Source of the DNA: Triatoma infestans
Taxonomy: Eukaryota > Arthropoda > Insecta > Hemiptera > Reduviidae
Reading direction: 5' to 3'
DNA: 64,000 nucleotides
Assembly: GCA_011037195.1 (NCBI GenBank)
Contig: JAAEAF010006382.1
Location: 1 to 64,000 of the forward strand
A program made the translations under genes and the position numbers. Under the pieces are notes generated by a model that worked only from the letters and a program-made list of their open reading frames with translations, was not told the origin of the DNA and did no database searches. This document shows, in pieces, positions 10,351 through 20,257 of the stretch (positions are counted from its first letter, which is position 1; every line of letters begins with the position of its first letter).

Positions 10351-12655
10351 ATGAAATATGAGAAAATAAAAAAAAATAAAAAACAACAAAAAAACGAATT
10401 TTTTCCAATTAAGTAAAAACAGAACTGAAGCGGGAAGTAATAATTAATCCATAAATAACACGGGGGCAAATAAATACTCTTTTTTTATTATCCCGTTTTT
10501 GTTTAAATCCTTTGTTTACAAAACATCCAAAAATACCTGTGCCGTGTTCCATCATAATATGTTATTCAGAAATATGTGAATAAAAAAAAATGTTACATAC
10601 TAATATTGATCAATTATTAGGTCTATTGTTAAGTGTAACGCTTGTAAAGGAAAGAGGAGAGGCATCCTTGCTAAAAGGGCTTTTAAATGTTGTATCAGAT
10701 ATATGTCAGACACTAAGTGGTGGAGAATACAAGCCATTTCCATCCATTCACACAGGCAATGTCATGACATTTAGTTGAATGAATATAGTACACTAAAGGT
10801 AAATGGTATTGATGGGTCTACATTAAGATTTACACTTGTGTTGTATGTAGCATCAAACATACAATAAGATGAACGTTAATATTTATCTCGAATTTTATAT
10901 GCATAGTTTGCTTTGTTTTAATAAGTTCGTTTAAGTGCCAAAGTAACTAAATTTTTTGAAAACATTTAAACGATGTAATTATTCCATTGACGATCCTCTT
11001 TCAAACACGAATACAACACTTTCTCAAGAAAATAAGAAGAAAAAATGTAAAGCAAAATGTATTTGAAAAAAGATTTGGCTGAACTGTCATTTATTTATTT
11101 ATTTAGTACAATTAATGATATAGAAAACAGTTTTAAATTCCCATGTTTAATATCTATGTATCAACTTTTCTGTCATCAATCAGCAAAGATGTGGAATAAT
11201 CATAATCAGATGTGCACAGAGAACGATTGGACTCATATCAACTCCTTTTCAAAATTATTTTAAGGATTGTAGTGTCCAATGCAAGAAATATGAGGAAGAA
11301 TAAATTCCAAAACCAAATACACAGGAATAAATCATATTTTCCTTAATTTAAAGTAATATATTAGTAATTATAGCATATTTATGAAATTAGAAAAGCACAC
11401 TGGGGACAATCGTTCTAATTTTATTTTTTAATCATCAAAATTATATTTCCAAGTGTGTAGAATTCTAAATATTATCACTGTACAGATATGTGGCAATGTC
11501 ACAAAACTATTATTCTTAATGGAATATCCTGTATTCTATGTGAAATTGCATTAAAATACAATTTCAAAGACATTTACCGACCTAAACTACACACATTTTT
11601 TGACTGGACTATTTATTTACAATAATGATCAAAATTTTCATGGGTTTTGTGTAAATGTAATTTCTTACTGAAAATGAACTCACACAGTGATTAAACAATT
11701 GTATAGTATTAAAAATAAAAGTATTTTCAATACTTTGTTCACAAAGTATGGATATATAAAATATTTTAAAACAATAAGCTGATATTTTTATTAAATTAAT
11801 AGTACTTTCTTACTTACCTCAATGAAACAGAAAATAAATTAAAAATTAAGTATTTTATGCATTTTTATATTATGACAAGTTATATTTGTAGGCTGTATTT
11901 AACAACAACTGTTTAGTATAATTTAGAGCCGATAGGTAGCAGAAGCATGCAATCGTATATTTTATGATCGTACATTTTATAAATGAGGTTATTATGAATT
12001 AGTTTGGTTATAATTTTGAAATTAAATTATTTTAACAGATGAACATATTATAAGTAATAATTTAAAATCACTTAACAATGATAACTATGTTTCAAATAAA
12101 GTTTTTAAAAATATTTTTTTCATTCATAAAATTTTTCAAATAGAATGTACAATTTTCAAAATTTCTTACGTTTAATATAAGAACGTGTTCAGCATACAGG
12201 GTAAGTATTTAGAAAATATTAAACTTATTAATTTTAACGATATCTTATCATATCACTTTAAGAAACATACTTATTTTGTGGGCTTATAAATGCACTTGAT
12301 TCTCTTGTTAAGTCCAATCCTTGATAATTCCTTATTTCTAATCTTACTTGTAACTGAATGTAAAATGAACAAGTCAAGATGATAAACTGTTACTTGTATA
12401 TTCTGTTCTATAAATTAAACGATAAGGAGCGATACTGAGTCTATCTGCAAAGGAAGTCAGATACAATGTTTTAAGCATAAAGATTCTTTTAAAAATTCAT
12501 TAATTCAAGGATACAGTTGAATACATTAACACTGATAATTGATGATATTAATTAATTTATGTCATACCATTTTGTGAAAGGATTTATTTACAACAGAACG
12601 ACTAGTTCATTCAAATAAAATCCAAATAATGGAGAAGATATAAAAGAGATAAACT
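10351..12655. other. AT-rich, apparently low-copy interval with a possible terminal exon
   Basis: None of the window's repeat families is recognisable here. One frame deserves mention: about 10620-10778, plus strand, follows an AG (TTATTAG|GT) and encodes a varied peptide including VKERGEASLLKGLLNVVSDI and PFPSIHTGNVMTF, then TGA. Its composition is protein-like rather than low-complexity, so it could be the last exon of an unidentified gene with a long AT-rich 3'UTR. I cannot name it. Confidence 0.25.
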
Positions 12656-12659
12656 GTAC

Positions 12660-13290
12660 TTTTTTTTTTTTGAGAGGAGGAAAAAATGCCTGCGCACCTT
12701 CCGACTGCATCGGGTGTGTGGGGCCTGCCCCCACTAAAAAAACCCCCTCATCAAACGGGCGTAGTCTCCGACCCGGAACCGCCTCACGGCATTACTTCGG
12801 GTGGACGCCCCATAACTTCTTCTCATCTACCTGCCCTACACCATGCCTTTCCAAATCTCTTCTTTTCTTTATTAAAATTGTATGTACCGTATTCGTGATA
12901 TGGTTCCAATTATTATCCTCCATTAACATCTTTTCTGATAAATTATCTGGGGAGAGCTGTCCAACGGTCTCGTGGAGGTTTGCTCTGCTTTCTCTCCATT
13001 TAACGCATTCAAAAAAAGTATGGAAAGCATCATCGGTTGTTGAGTCACCGTATATGCAAGCTCCGGAGTTCCTTTTGCCTATACGTTGGAGATAGGCAGC
13101 AAAATACCCATGTCCAGAGAGAAGCTGGGTCAAATAAAAATCTACTTCGCCATGCTTCCTTGAGGCCCAGATGACAGGATCAGGAATGATTCTGGCGGTC
13201 CATCTGCCACGATTTTCATCTCTCCATCGCGTCCTCCATGCTTCATTGAGCCAAACAGCAGCCTGCTTCTTGGCCTCGGAGCCTTCCAGA
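12660..13290 (-). pseudogene. R1-like LINE, 3' end of ORF2
   Basis: The minus strand encodes the distal ORF2 of an R1-type non-LTR retrotransposon. From 13290 the frames give a Trp-rich segment (WLNEAWRTRWRDENRGRW), then HGEVDFYLTQLLSGHGYFAA, LQRIGKRNSGAC and a C/H cluster (CIYGD...HTFFECVKW) that corresponds to the family's terminal zinc-knuckle-like motif. The open part is 13133-12792. A T-run at 12660-12671 is the poly-A tail, fixing the 3' end. The 5' end is truncated at about 13286, where a duplicated host segment begins. The reverse transcriptase domain is absent. The R1 assignment rests on the pattern of the C-terminal domain. Confidence 0.75.
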
Positions 13291-13531
13291 TATATTATTA
13301 AATGATTTCTTTCTTGAGACTAGACTATGTAATTTACAAAGTTTGTACTTCGCTCGTTTTATTAGGAAGTAAAGCAAATCTTTCTATTTATTATCGATAA
13401 ACTGTACTTACTAAATTTTTCACAGATATATTATTAAATGATTTCTTTCTTGAGACTAGACTATGTAATTTACAAAGTTTGTACTTCGCTCGTTTTATTA
13501 GGAAGTAAAGCAAATCTTTCTATTTATTATC
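13287..13531. repeat. 108-bp direct duplication next to LINE 5' end
   Basis: Positions 13287-13394 are repeated at 13423-13531 with no mismatch noticed by eye. The 28-bp spacer begins with GATAAACTGTACTT. That 13-14 nt string also lies immediately left of the LINE poly-A (about 12649-12662). Confidence 0.9.
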
Positions 13532-14822
13532 TATTTATTCGGGCATATCTTTCAGGCTGTGAAAATTAAGAAAATGCTTCCCTGATATTGATATTTTTTT
13601 AGTTTTACTGACAAAGATAGAGCTGAACAGGTTCATCCCTTCTCATTATAATTATTTTCAATGTAATTCCTAATCTTTATTTTAATATTATCTCTTGTTA
13701 TCGTAATTTTCTCTCTTTAATACATTGATATTACTATGGTTGATGATTTCGATAAATAATTTTTATAATTTTATTAAATTCAATGTGCCTTATCTGTAAT
13801 ATCTTTCCTTACTATGTTTTAGAAGTAAGTAGAAATATAGGTAAATAAAAGAACGCAAATTTTGCACTACATCTTTCTGTGTGTTCACTTAAAGCTAGAT
13901 TTTCAAAGGGAAATGCTGAGTAATTTTTTATCTGAAGAGGGCGGTAGGTGAAATAAATTTGAGAATCTCTACTGTAATTACCGTGTATGATGATACGACT
14001 CTTTCATCTACAAAATATTAATTGAATTATATAGGTCATTAAAATTCAGTGTTTGATGAAAATGGATCGATCGTGAGTGCGACTTTACTGAACGTTTTTT
14101 TTCTACTTTTTTGTGATTTTCTCCATAAAAACAGCGGCGATGGGTTTCATTAAATTTGGTATACTAACTATGAACATAGAGATCTATCACTTTTGTATGA
14201 AGTTTTCTTCCCAGAAATTCTTTTAAAGAAATTTAGATTCTCCCATTCATATAAAATTTGTCAATCACAATTCTGCAATAAGAGAAAATCGAGTGAGCAT
14301 TTCACATCGGATTTTTAAAAAAAATAATTTTGTTCATATATTACAAGGCTGAACATAATTTCTATGTATCTAATTTATATTCTTCACCGGTTTTTAAAGC
14401 CTTCCTATTTTGAGAGAGATTAATTTTTTTTATTTTCTATTCTTATAAGAAACTTCACCTACACACAATTATTTTTCTTTCTTTCTTTTATAATATTCAA
14501 TTATTCAAAATTATAATTCATACAATGTTCATACATAATTCATATTCATTATATATTGGTCACAGACTTGGTTAAATAATTAAGAAAAAAAAGAAAAGAA
14601 AATAAGATTAAAAAGAATACAATAGGCAATTTATAAAGATATTAGCAATCTCAATCTATTTAGGCTATAGTTGGTAAAATAAATAGAACATATAATATAA
14701 TTTTATCCATAATACTGATTAGTTTATAAATATTTATTTTCAACGGAATATCATCTTTGAGCTCACTGCGAAACATAACACACATAAACCATTTTACAAC
14801 AAAATTTTGCATTAATACGCTA
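13532..14822. other. AT-rich; one high-copy repeat piece
   Basis: 14030-14330 matches a sub-unit of the abundant repeat (GTGCGACTTTACTGAACG, GTGATTTTCTCCATAAA, GCAATAAGAGAAAATCGAGTG). I see no gene elsewhere in the interval. Confidence 0.4.
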
Positions 14823-15665
14823 ATCACCTGGCCGACCTCGAAGTGCAACGGGTCTTGCAACCGTTGTGTGGGCTTCGATTGAAGAATCTTCATGGTGCTC
14901 TACGAGAAAACATGCAGCTGCCCTACGTTTATTTGATCGCAGTGTTCGGAGAATCCTGCACCACGATATGAAAATGCACCCCTCCAAAATTACAATTGTT
15001 CAAGAGCTGAATGCAAATTATTTTCAAACCTGCCAAAGGAAGTGAGAAGAAATCTTACGGCACCTTCCCCTCCCTCCTCCTGCTCCTTTGATGTGCTGGA
15101 ACAAGGCAAAGTGCATCTTTCAAGCGCAGTCAACAAGCAATCTCTCGGGAACTTCATGAACAACCACTCCACAGCCCGAAGGAGTATGTTTGGTGTGCCA
15201 TGTTTAATGGTGGAATGTGGTAAGGATCGTACTTCTTCGAAGAGAACGGTGACGGCCATTCATTACCGTGCAATGCTCCGAAAATTCGGTCTCGATTGGG
15301 TGATCTTGTTGATGAACATAGTGGAGAAAATGTCTGATTTCAGCAGGACACAACTAATCGTTCACTTGAAGTTGTCATAAAATTGTTTCCTGGACATGCC
15401 ATCTCAATGCGTGGTGACATCGGGTGGCCGCTGCGCTCGCCGGATTTAAAACCGTGCGATTTTTTTTTTCTGGGACTACCTCAAAGCACGGAATATACCA
15501 ACATCAACCTCAAACTTTGAAAGCTCTGAAAGTTGCTGTCTACCCGGCAGACATGACCCGTAGGATTATGGTGAATTTCCGGAAGGGTCTCCCTGAGTGT
15601 AATAGAGTCGCCTCTTGAGTGATGTGATTTTTAAAACACTGAAATGGCATTATATATACAGCACA
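14823..15665 (+). pseudogene. Degenerate Tc1/mariner-superfamily transposase
   Basis: Scattered plus-strand frames reproduce, in order, an insect IS630/Tc1/mariner-type transposase. They show an N-terminal HTH region ending RSVRRIL (about 14946), a middle segment with SAVNKQSLGNF and RRSMFGVPCL, then VTAIHYRAMLRKFG, and finally RGDIGWPLRSPDLKPCDFFF (about 15410-15470), which carries the last catalytic Asp in the S-P-D-L-x-P-C-D-F block. The tail includes NFRKGLPECNRVAS and LSDVIFKTLKWHY. At least five frame changes and several stops separate these pieces. The family normally encodes 340-420 residues, so most of the length survives. Terminal inverted repeats could not be identified. It is an old inactive copy. 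Confidence 0.7.
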
Positions 15666-15899
15666 GGAATAAAAACAATATTTGTGCATTTCATGTGGTT
15701 TGATTTTTATTCGCCTCCGAAAACGGGGAGTTCTTTCTGCCGCATCTTCTGTATGAAAATGTCTGCATCCAATAATAACGCGCCTGTCCAGGATATCTCA
15801 CTCTGCAGTATGAAATTTGAAATCATATCTAGAATAAGCTCCGAAATAGAAAAAAGGATTATGGAGAAAACTGAGCATATTTTGCGAATCTCAAATAAT

Positions 15900-16372
15900 T
15901 CAGATCTCAGCTACAAAAGAGAGAACAATGAAAATCACGTATGGGTCTGAAACCTGGTGCTTATCAGCAGGGGTCGCTCATAAATTCCACATTTTCGAAA
16001 GGAAAAATTATAAGAAGAATTTATGGTGTAACCAAAATCAATAGTGCATAGAAAGTTAAAAGTAATTTTGAACGTCAAAGTAGTCTACTGAATAGTTAAT
16101 GGCATGTTGAGAGAATGAATATACATACATATAAGAGAGAAAGAGAGAGAAATGCCCAGGAAAATCTTGGATGCGTGCATGGTAGGAAAGAGAAGTAGAG
16201 GGGGACCTCGGAGTAGTTGGGCAGAAGAAGTTTGTAAGGATGCGTAGGCTATTGGAGTTGGAGTTGGAGAAGCGCCGCTAAAGATAGAGAATTTTGGAAG
16301 GAGTTGATTCATCAGGCCGAGGTTCATGCCCACCTGGACAGAGTCTGGAGCAAGTACGTAACTAGGCAAATA
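15900..16372 (+). pseudogene. Non-LTR reverse transcriptase C-terminal relic
   Basis: Frames give TYGSETWCLSAG (about 15932), FERKIIRRIYGVTK, WHVERMNEY and a Gly/Arg-rich piece (KRSRGGPRSSWAEEVCKDA). This order (YGSETW..., FERK(I/L)LRRI, GHVERM..., GGxRPRGRPxxRW) is typical of the region after the palm domain in many insect and vertebrate LINE reverse transcriptases. The catalytic core is missing, and stops and shifts interrupt it. It abuts the rearranged Gypsy-family insertion whose target duplication starts at 16372. Confidence 0.65.
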
Positions 16373-16375
16373 ATA

Positions 16376-16713
16376 TGTAACAGCAATCAAAGAGAGATCA
16401 GCAACGAAAGAGAGTAAAGACAAGAGAAACAAACCCAAACCACTCTCTCGGATTGGAGTGGGAGAAACTGTATAAATATAGTGACGGACAGTCCATGAAA
16501 AAACAGTTCAACAGAGTTCAGGACTGTTCGAGACAGTTCATACAGCCAATCACTACGTGTCATTACCCATTTAGCACTCTACCTTAACCATTCTCAATTG
16601 TAAAGTCTAGGCAATCTGTGTCTCTTTATTAATATATTAGTTAACCAGTGTTAACAAAATCAATCTTATTTCATCAACCAGACAAATTCTCTCCACCTAA
16701 CACATCCATTATA
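16376..16713 (+). repeat. 5' LTR of family-B Gypsy element
   Basis: 338 bp, from TGTAACAGC to CCATTATA, directly followed by TTGGTGGCAGCG. A promoter-like TATAAATATAG lies near 16470. The solo copy at 30124-30468 shares the downstream half and also ends CCATTATA, so this family has TG...TA termini. Confidence 0.8.
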
Positions 16714-16714
16714 T

Positions 16715-16725
16715 TGGTGGCAGCG
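16715..16725 (+). promoter_or_regulatory. Primer-binding site, tRNA-Leu type
   Basis: TGGTGGCAGCG one base after the LTR is complementary to the 3' end (CGCTGCCA plus CCA) of a tRNA-Leu as I remember it. The same 11 nt follow the LTR of the large Gypsy element at 44182, whose downstream bases differ. Confidence 0.55.
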
Positions 16726-16885
16726 TAGTTCGAATCCCGCTTCAGCTTTCGAAGAAAAAAAAAAGGTAATATTTTTTCAATATTACATTTTTGCAATTTT
16801 TTTAATATTTTATTTCACATCCATTTCTATTTTTACTTATTCTTAAATTCTATTCTTTTGTACCTTCTTATCAATTTTTTCGTTT

Positions 16886-17624
16886 ATGAAAAGAGCCGAT
16901 ATCATCAACATATTAAAACAACATAATCTCCCAATAGGCGGTAATTTATTAGTTTTGAAATAACGCTTATCAAAAATTAATAAAATGGCAACTTATACAA
17001 TTGACGGTCAACAAAAAACTCCCGATGAGGCAATCGCTTATCTTTTAAATAAGTGCAATACGGCAAATCCCGTGAATATTAGAAATCTCCAAGTGAAAAT
17101 AATTTACCTATATACGATGGTTCACACACCAGCGATATTACGAGCTTCATAAACCAACTTAATGATTACAGTGTCCACTCTGGTTGGTCTGACGCGGACA
17201 AATTGGAAATTTTAATACTCAAATTAACTGGTACCGCAAAGATTTATTTCGACACCTTTAAAAATCAATGTGCAAATAATAATGTCCCTTTAAACTATCA
17301 GACGGCGATAGAAAATCTGATCAACAGATTCAAGAAAGAAAAAAACACCTATAGTCCTATTACAAATAACTAGCGTACATCAAAATCCAAACGAAACGCT
17401 CGAGGCTTTCTCTGACCGTATCAAGCATATTTCCACTTCATTGCTGTTTAAAGCGCAGGAAAACCTGCAAAATTTAGTAGACAAATTAGCAACTGACACC
17501 TTTATTAAATCTTTACCGGATCCAATTAAAGCTCAAGTTCAAATAAAACTCCCGAAAACCCTCGATGAGGCGCAAGCCTATGCAACAGCCCTTAGGGACA
17601 TACAGAATTCAGAACCATCGCAAG
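16886..17624 (+). pseudogene. Gag relic of family-B Gypsy element
   Basis: ATG 16886 opens MKRADIINILKQHNL..., close to the N-terminus of the Gag at 44353. The motif order fits a SAP-like helix-turn-helix (L-x-x-H-N-L-x-x-G-G-N-x-x-x-L). A TAA interrupts it at codon 25 (about 16958). Later pieces, in shifted frames, match the Gag core: DGQQKTPDEAIAYLLNKC, LEILILKLTGTAKIYFDTFK, NLINRFKKEK and, from 17441, LFKAQENLQNLVDKL and QIKLPKTLDEAQAYATALRD. The capsid-like region is thus nearly all present, with at least three frameshifts. Zinc knuckles and pol are absent because the frame runs into an LTR head at 17625. Confidence 0.8.
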
Positions 17625-17856
17625 GTAACAGCAACCAAAGAGAGCATCAGCAACGAAAGAGTGTAAAGATAAGAGAAGCAAACCCAAACCACTCTCTCGG
17701 ATTGGAGTGGGAGAAACTGTATAAATATAGCGACAGACAGTCCATGAAAAAACAGTTCAATAGAGTTGAGGACAGTTCGATAGAGTTCAGGACAGTCCGA
17801 GAGAGTGGTTTGGGTTTGCTTCTCTTGTTGCTGATCTCTCTTTGGTTGCTATTACA
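17625..17856. repeat. Head-to-head LTR fragments (palindromic junction)
   Basis: 17625-17790 is a plus-oriented LTR head (GTAACAGCAACCAAAG... TATAAATATAG), and 17797-17856 is the LTR head in reverse (CCGAGAGAGTGGTTTGG ... CTATTACA). The inverted copy lacks about 16 bp relative to the others. Confidence 0.85.
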
Positions 17857-17889
17857 AATACAATACAGAAAACATTCGATGCCTTTGTT

Positions 17890-18325
17890 TAAATTTATTT
17901 GACAAAAATCTATTATGAAAAAGACAAATGATATCGTAATTTACATCATTATAATTGGCAATGTTTCTTCAAACTTGGAATGTTTACTAAGTGGCCTACA
18001 ATATTATACAATTGGGGATATCGTCACTAAACTAAAGTGATACCCCCACTCTCCTTCAAGAATCCTAAAATCAATTTTCTCAGAAATAAAGGTTCAATCA
18101 AACTGAGAGATATAAACATATATACTTACACGTTTAAAGAAAACTCATTGATGCCTTTATCAAGAAAATCACGATTACCCCTGAAGAAGAAAAGAAAAAA
18201 CAGTAATGATGAACTTCCGATAATCAACTTTCTTCAAAATCGAAATCTTACAATAATTTTTGATTAACTTTATTAACAGATGATAGAACTAAAATTACAT
18301 ATGATTATGAAATGACACTTTTAAG
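17890..18325 (-). repeat. High-copy repeat, diverged minus-oriented piece
   Basis: Resembles the family in order: TCTTCAAACTTGGAATG, CACTAAACTAAAGTGATAC, TCTCAGAAATAAAGGTTC, AAGAAAATCACGA, GATGAACTTCCGATAATC. No coding sequence. Confidence 0.45.
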
Positions 18326-18479
18326 CTGGGGTGTCCAACCCGCGCCCCAAACAAACAATTTTAAACTAATATAAATAAATCATTTACTGTTTTTTAATAT
18401 ACTATTCAAATATATTTGAAATGTCTTATGTTTCCAAGGATTGAGGGGAAATATCATGACCTCGATGGTTGATTTTATG

Positions 18480-18792
18480 AACGTTTTCAACAATTGGAAA
18501 ACACGCTCCTTCATTAGAAGTTGTCTGTCTAGATGTTATCTGCCAATTTTCTAATAGACCATATACAGCTGCAACCTGACATTCAATTTAAAGGCTGGAC
18601 TTTATAAATCCTATCTTTCCAGAGGTTAATATCCCTCGCTTCACAATCCTGCATTATTCACATCTTCGCTTTTTGGCAACATCAACATCAACTATTTTCC
18701 AAGATAAAATAAACAAAGCGTAAAATTAGAACTAAAATATCTGTGTAGAGCAGTTTGAGTACTCGACTTCCGTCGAACTAGATATTGTTATT
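18480..18792 (+). pseudogene. hAT transposase C-terminal (dimerisation) relic
   Basis: Plus-strand frames give pieces in the order expected for the hAT C-terminal domain: LQPDIQFKG (about 18570), FAFWQHQHQLFSKIK (from about 18668; it recalls FGSTYxCEQLFSxMK with frame damage) and KRKIRTKISV...LSTRLPSN (to about 18775; it recalls the N-K-x-R-x-x-L-x-D-E-H-L block). Stops replace several positions. The catalytic domain is not recognisable. Direction agrees with transcription toward the right terminus. The match is to family patterns, so confidence is moderate. Confidence 0.45.
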
Positions 18793-19671
18793 GTGGTGGT
18801 TGGTTCCGCAGAGCTGGTTAGCATCAGAGACATTTTCCGTGGTAGCCTCCTTCATTTTGTGGTCATCGACCGGTTCATCGACCCGCCCAAGTAGTATACA
18901 TGGACCAAATAGTTCTTAAGCAGATTATATTTTTAGTTTAAAAAAAATAATAATAAGTATGCGTGCGTACATGGAGAGTGGATGTGAATGTTGAGTAAAG
19001 AGGTGAAAGGTCGAGTGGAATGCATAGTTATAAATATGCATATGTATATGTGGTGTATATACAGATGTTATATATAACATATATATATATATATAATGTA
19101 CGATGTATGTATGTGTATATATAGTATACACATGGTAGTAGATACATATTGTGTATATGTATGGTATATGTTTAGTATATGTATGTACTGTAATATATAT
19201 ATGTAATATAATACATACAAATATATATTATATAGTTATAAATATTATAAAATATGCTCAGTATGCTTATGTGTATTTCATTTTTATTATTTTAATCGCT
19301 TAATTTTAAATTGTGTTAGCTTGAAATCGTTATTCAATTTAATTTTAAAGTTATTCTGATTATTTAATTGTCAAGTGAATCTCCCTCCAACAACAGAGTT
19401 TAAAAATTAGACCCCCACATGTTGTTTCCATTTTAAGGAAAATTAGCCCCTTTAACAACCCAAACACGTGTTCCTTTCCCACCCAGCTACCATCACCATA
19501 CCTCCTCTTGACCTAGTTTAAGAGTTTTGTTTTAAAATATAATTAAAAGACCAGTCAGTGTATAAATTGAATATCACACTGACAAACGCATCTGAAGATG
19601 GGCGAACGCCCGAAACCGGTCGATGACCACAAAATGAAGGAGGCTACCACGGAAAATGTCTCTGATGCTCT
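18793..19671. mobile_element. PLE-type inverted-dyad element inside the hAT copy
   Basis: A 12-bp direct repeat GATATTGTTATT lies at 18781-18792 and 19672-19683. Just inside are inverted arms: 18821-18873 (minus) and 19613-19665 (plus), sharing CCGGTCGATGACCACAAAAT and onward through GGAGGCTACCACGG. The right arm is preceded by a hammerhead-like core at 19592. The interior (18900-19590) is noncoding and includes TA/TG microsatellite sequence (about 19030-19260). Confidence 0.65.
19587..19632 (+). ncRNA. Hammerhead-like ribozyme motif (PLE type, helix I degraded)
   Basis: CTGAAGA (19592-19598), one T, helix II GGGC/GCCC with loop GAAC, then GAAA and self-complementary CCGG followed by TC. Helix III would be the minimal ACC/GGU stem. 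Helix I does not pair well, so activity is doubtful. Confidence 0.45.
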
Positions 19672-20017
19672 GATATTGTTATTTTAGTTTCTCAAATACA
19701 ATGTCAGCTATTCAACTAGTTTTATATTGCCCAGCTCTACTTTTATAGTAAAGTGTTTAAAATATTAAGGAAGTTTATTACTTAGATAACGAAATTTTCT
19801 ATAGCAACAATCGCTAATGATATTCTGATCTAACGCAATCTTTAAATTAAACGGCTTTCCTACCTAAACACTGAATAGATGGAGCACCAGATATAAGGAA
19901 AATTATATGTTTGGCCATCAGCTATCCTTAGAGTTTGTATTTTAATGTGACCCAAGACAGTACTATTTCTTCTTCTTCCAATGTGGCCCAGATAACCCAA
20001 AAGGTTGGACACCCCTG

Positions 20018-20230
20018 ATTTAAAGAATAAGTCCCCCTCGCTCCCCTCCGAGAACAATCCTTAAAATCATATTTGCTAGAAAACTGTTTCAAATACAAGT
20101 AGATAGACATACATGTGTGTGCACAGTGAATATAAGTTTAAAATAAAATCGTTGACAGTATTTTCGTGAAAAAAGCTGAATAAGAAACGTGGCACTTATT
20201 AGAAGACATATTTCACATAAATCATCAATT
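20018..20230 (-). repeat. High-copy repeat fragment
   Basis: AGAAAACTGTTTCAAATACAAG, AAATCGTTGACAGTATTTTCG and AACGTGGCACTT follow the minus-orientation order of the family. It was the target for the hAT element on its left. Confidence 0.45.
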
Positions 20231-20257
20231 AATTAAAATTAAATAAAATCAATTACT

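Larger units (their letters stand above)
16376..17856 (+). mobile_element. Rearranged Ty3/Gypsy family-B element bounded by inverted LTR heads
   Basis: The insertion starts with an LTR (TGTAACAGCAATCAAAG, 16376) and ends with the reverse complement of the same LTR start (...GGTTGCTATTACA, 17856). AATA sits directly outside both ends (16372-16375 and 17857-17860), consistent with a 4-bp integrase target duplication. Order inside: 5' LTR 16376-16713, primer-binding site, decayed gag 16886-17624, a plus-oriented LTR head joined to gag at 17625, then the inverted LTR head 17797-17856. pol is missing. Confidence 0.8.
18326..20017 (+). mobile_element. hAT-superfamily DNA transposon, decayed
   Basis: The left end CTGGGGTGTCCAACC (18326) and right end GGTTGGACACCCCTG (to 20017) are inverted copies of a hAT-like terminus (CAGGGGTGTCCAACC). 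The outside 8-mers CTTTTAAG (18318-18325) and ATTTAAAG (20018-20025) match at 6 of 8 positions, fitting an aged 8-bp hAT duplication. The interior keeps a transposase C-terminal relic and is split by a PLE-type insertion at 18793-19671. Confidence 0.75.

Noticed and set aside
12670..13095. 141-residue plus frame
   Set aside because: Antisense of the LINE tail, whose minus-strand reading has clear family motifs.
18925..19131. Tyr/Ile/His-rich minus frame
   Set aside because: Produced by TA/TG microsatellite-like sequence inside the PLE-type insertion.
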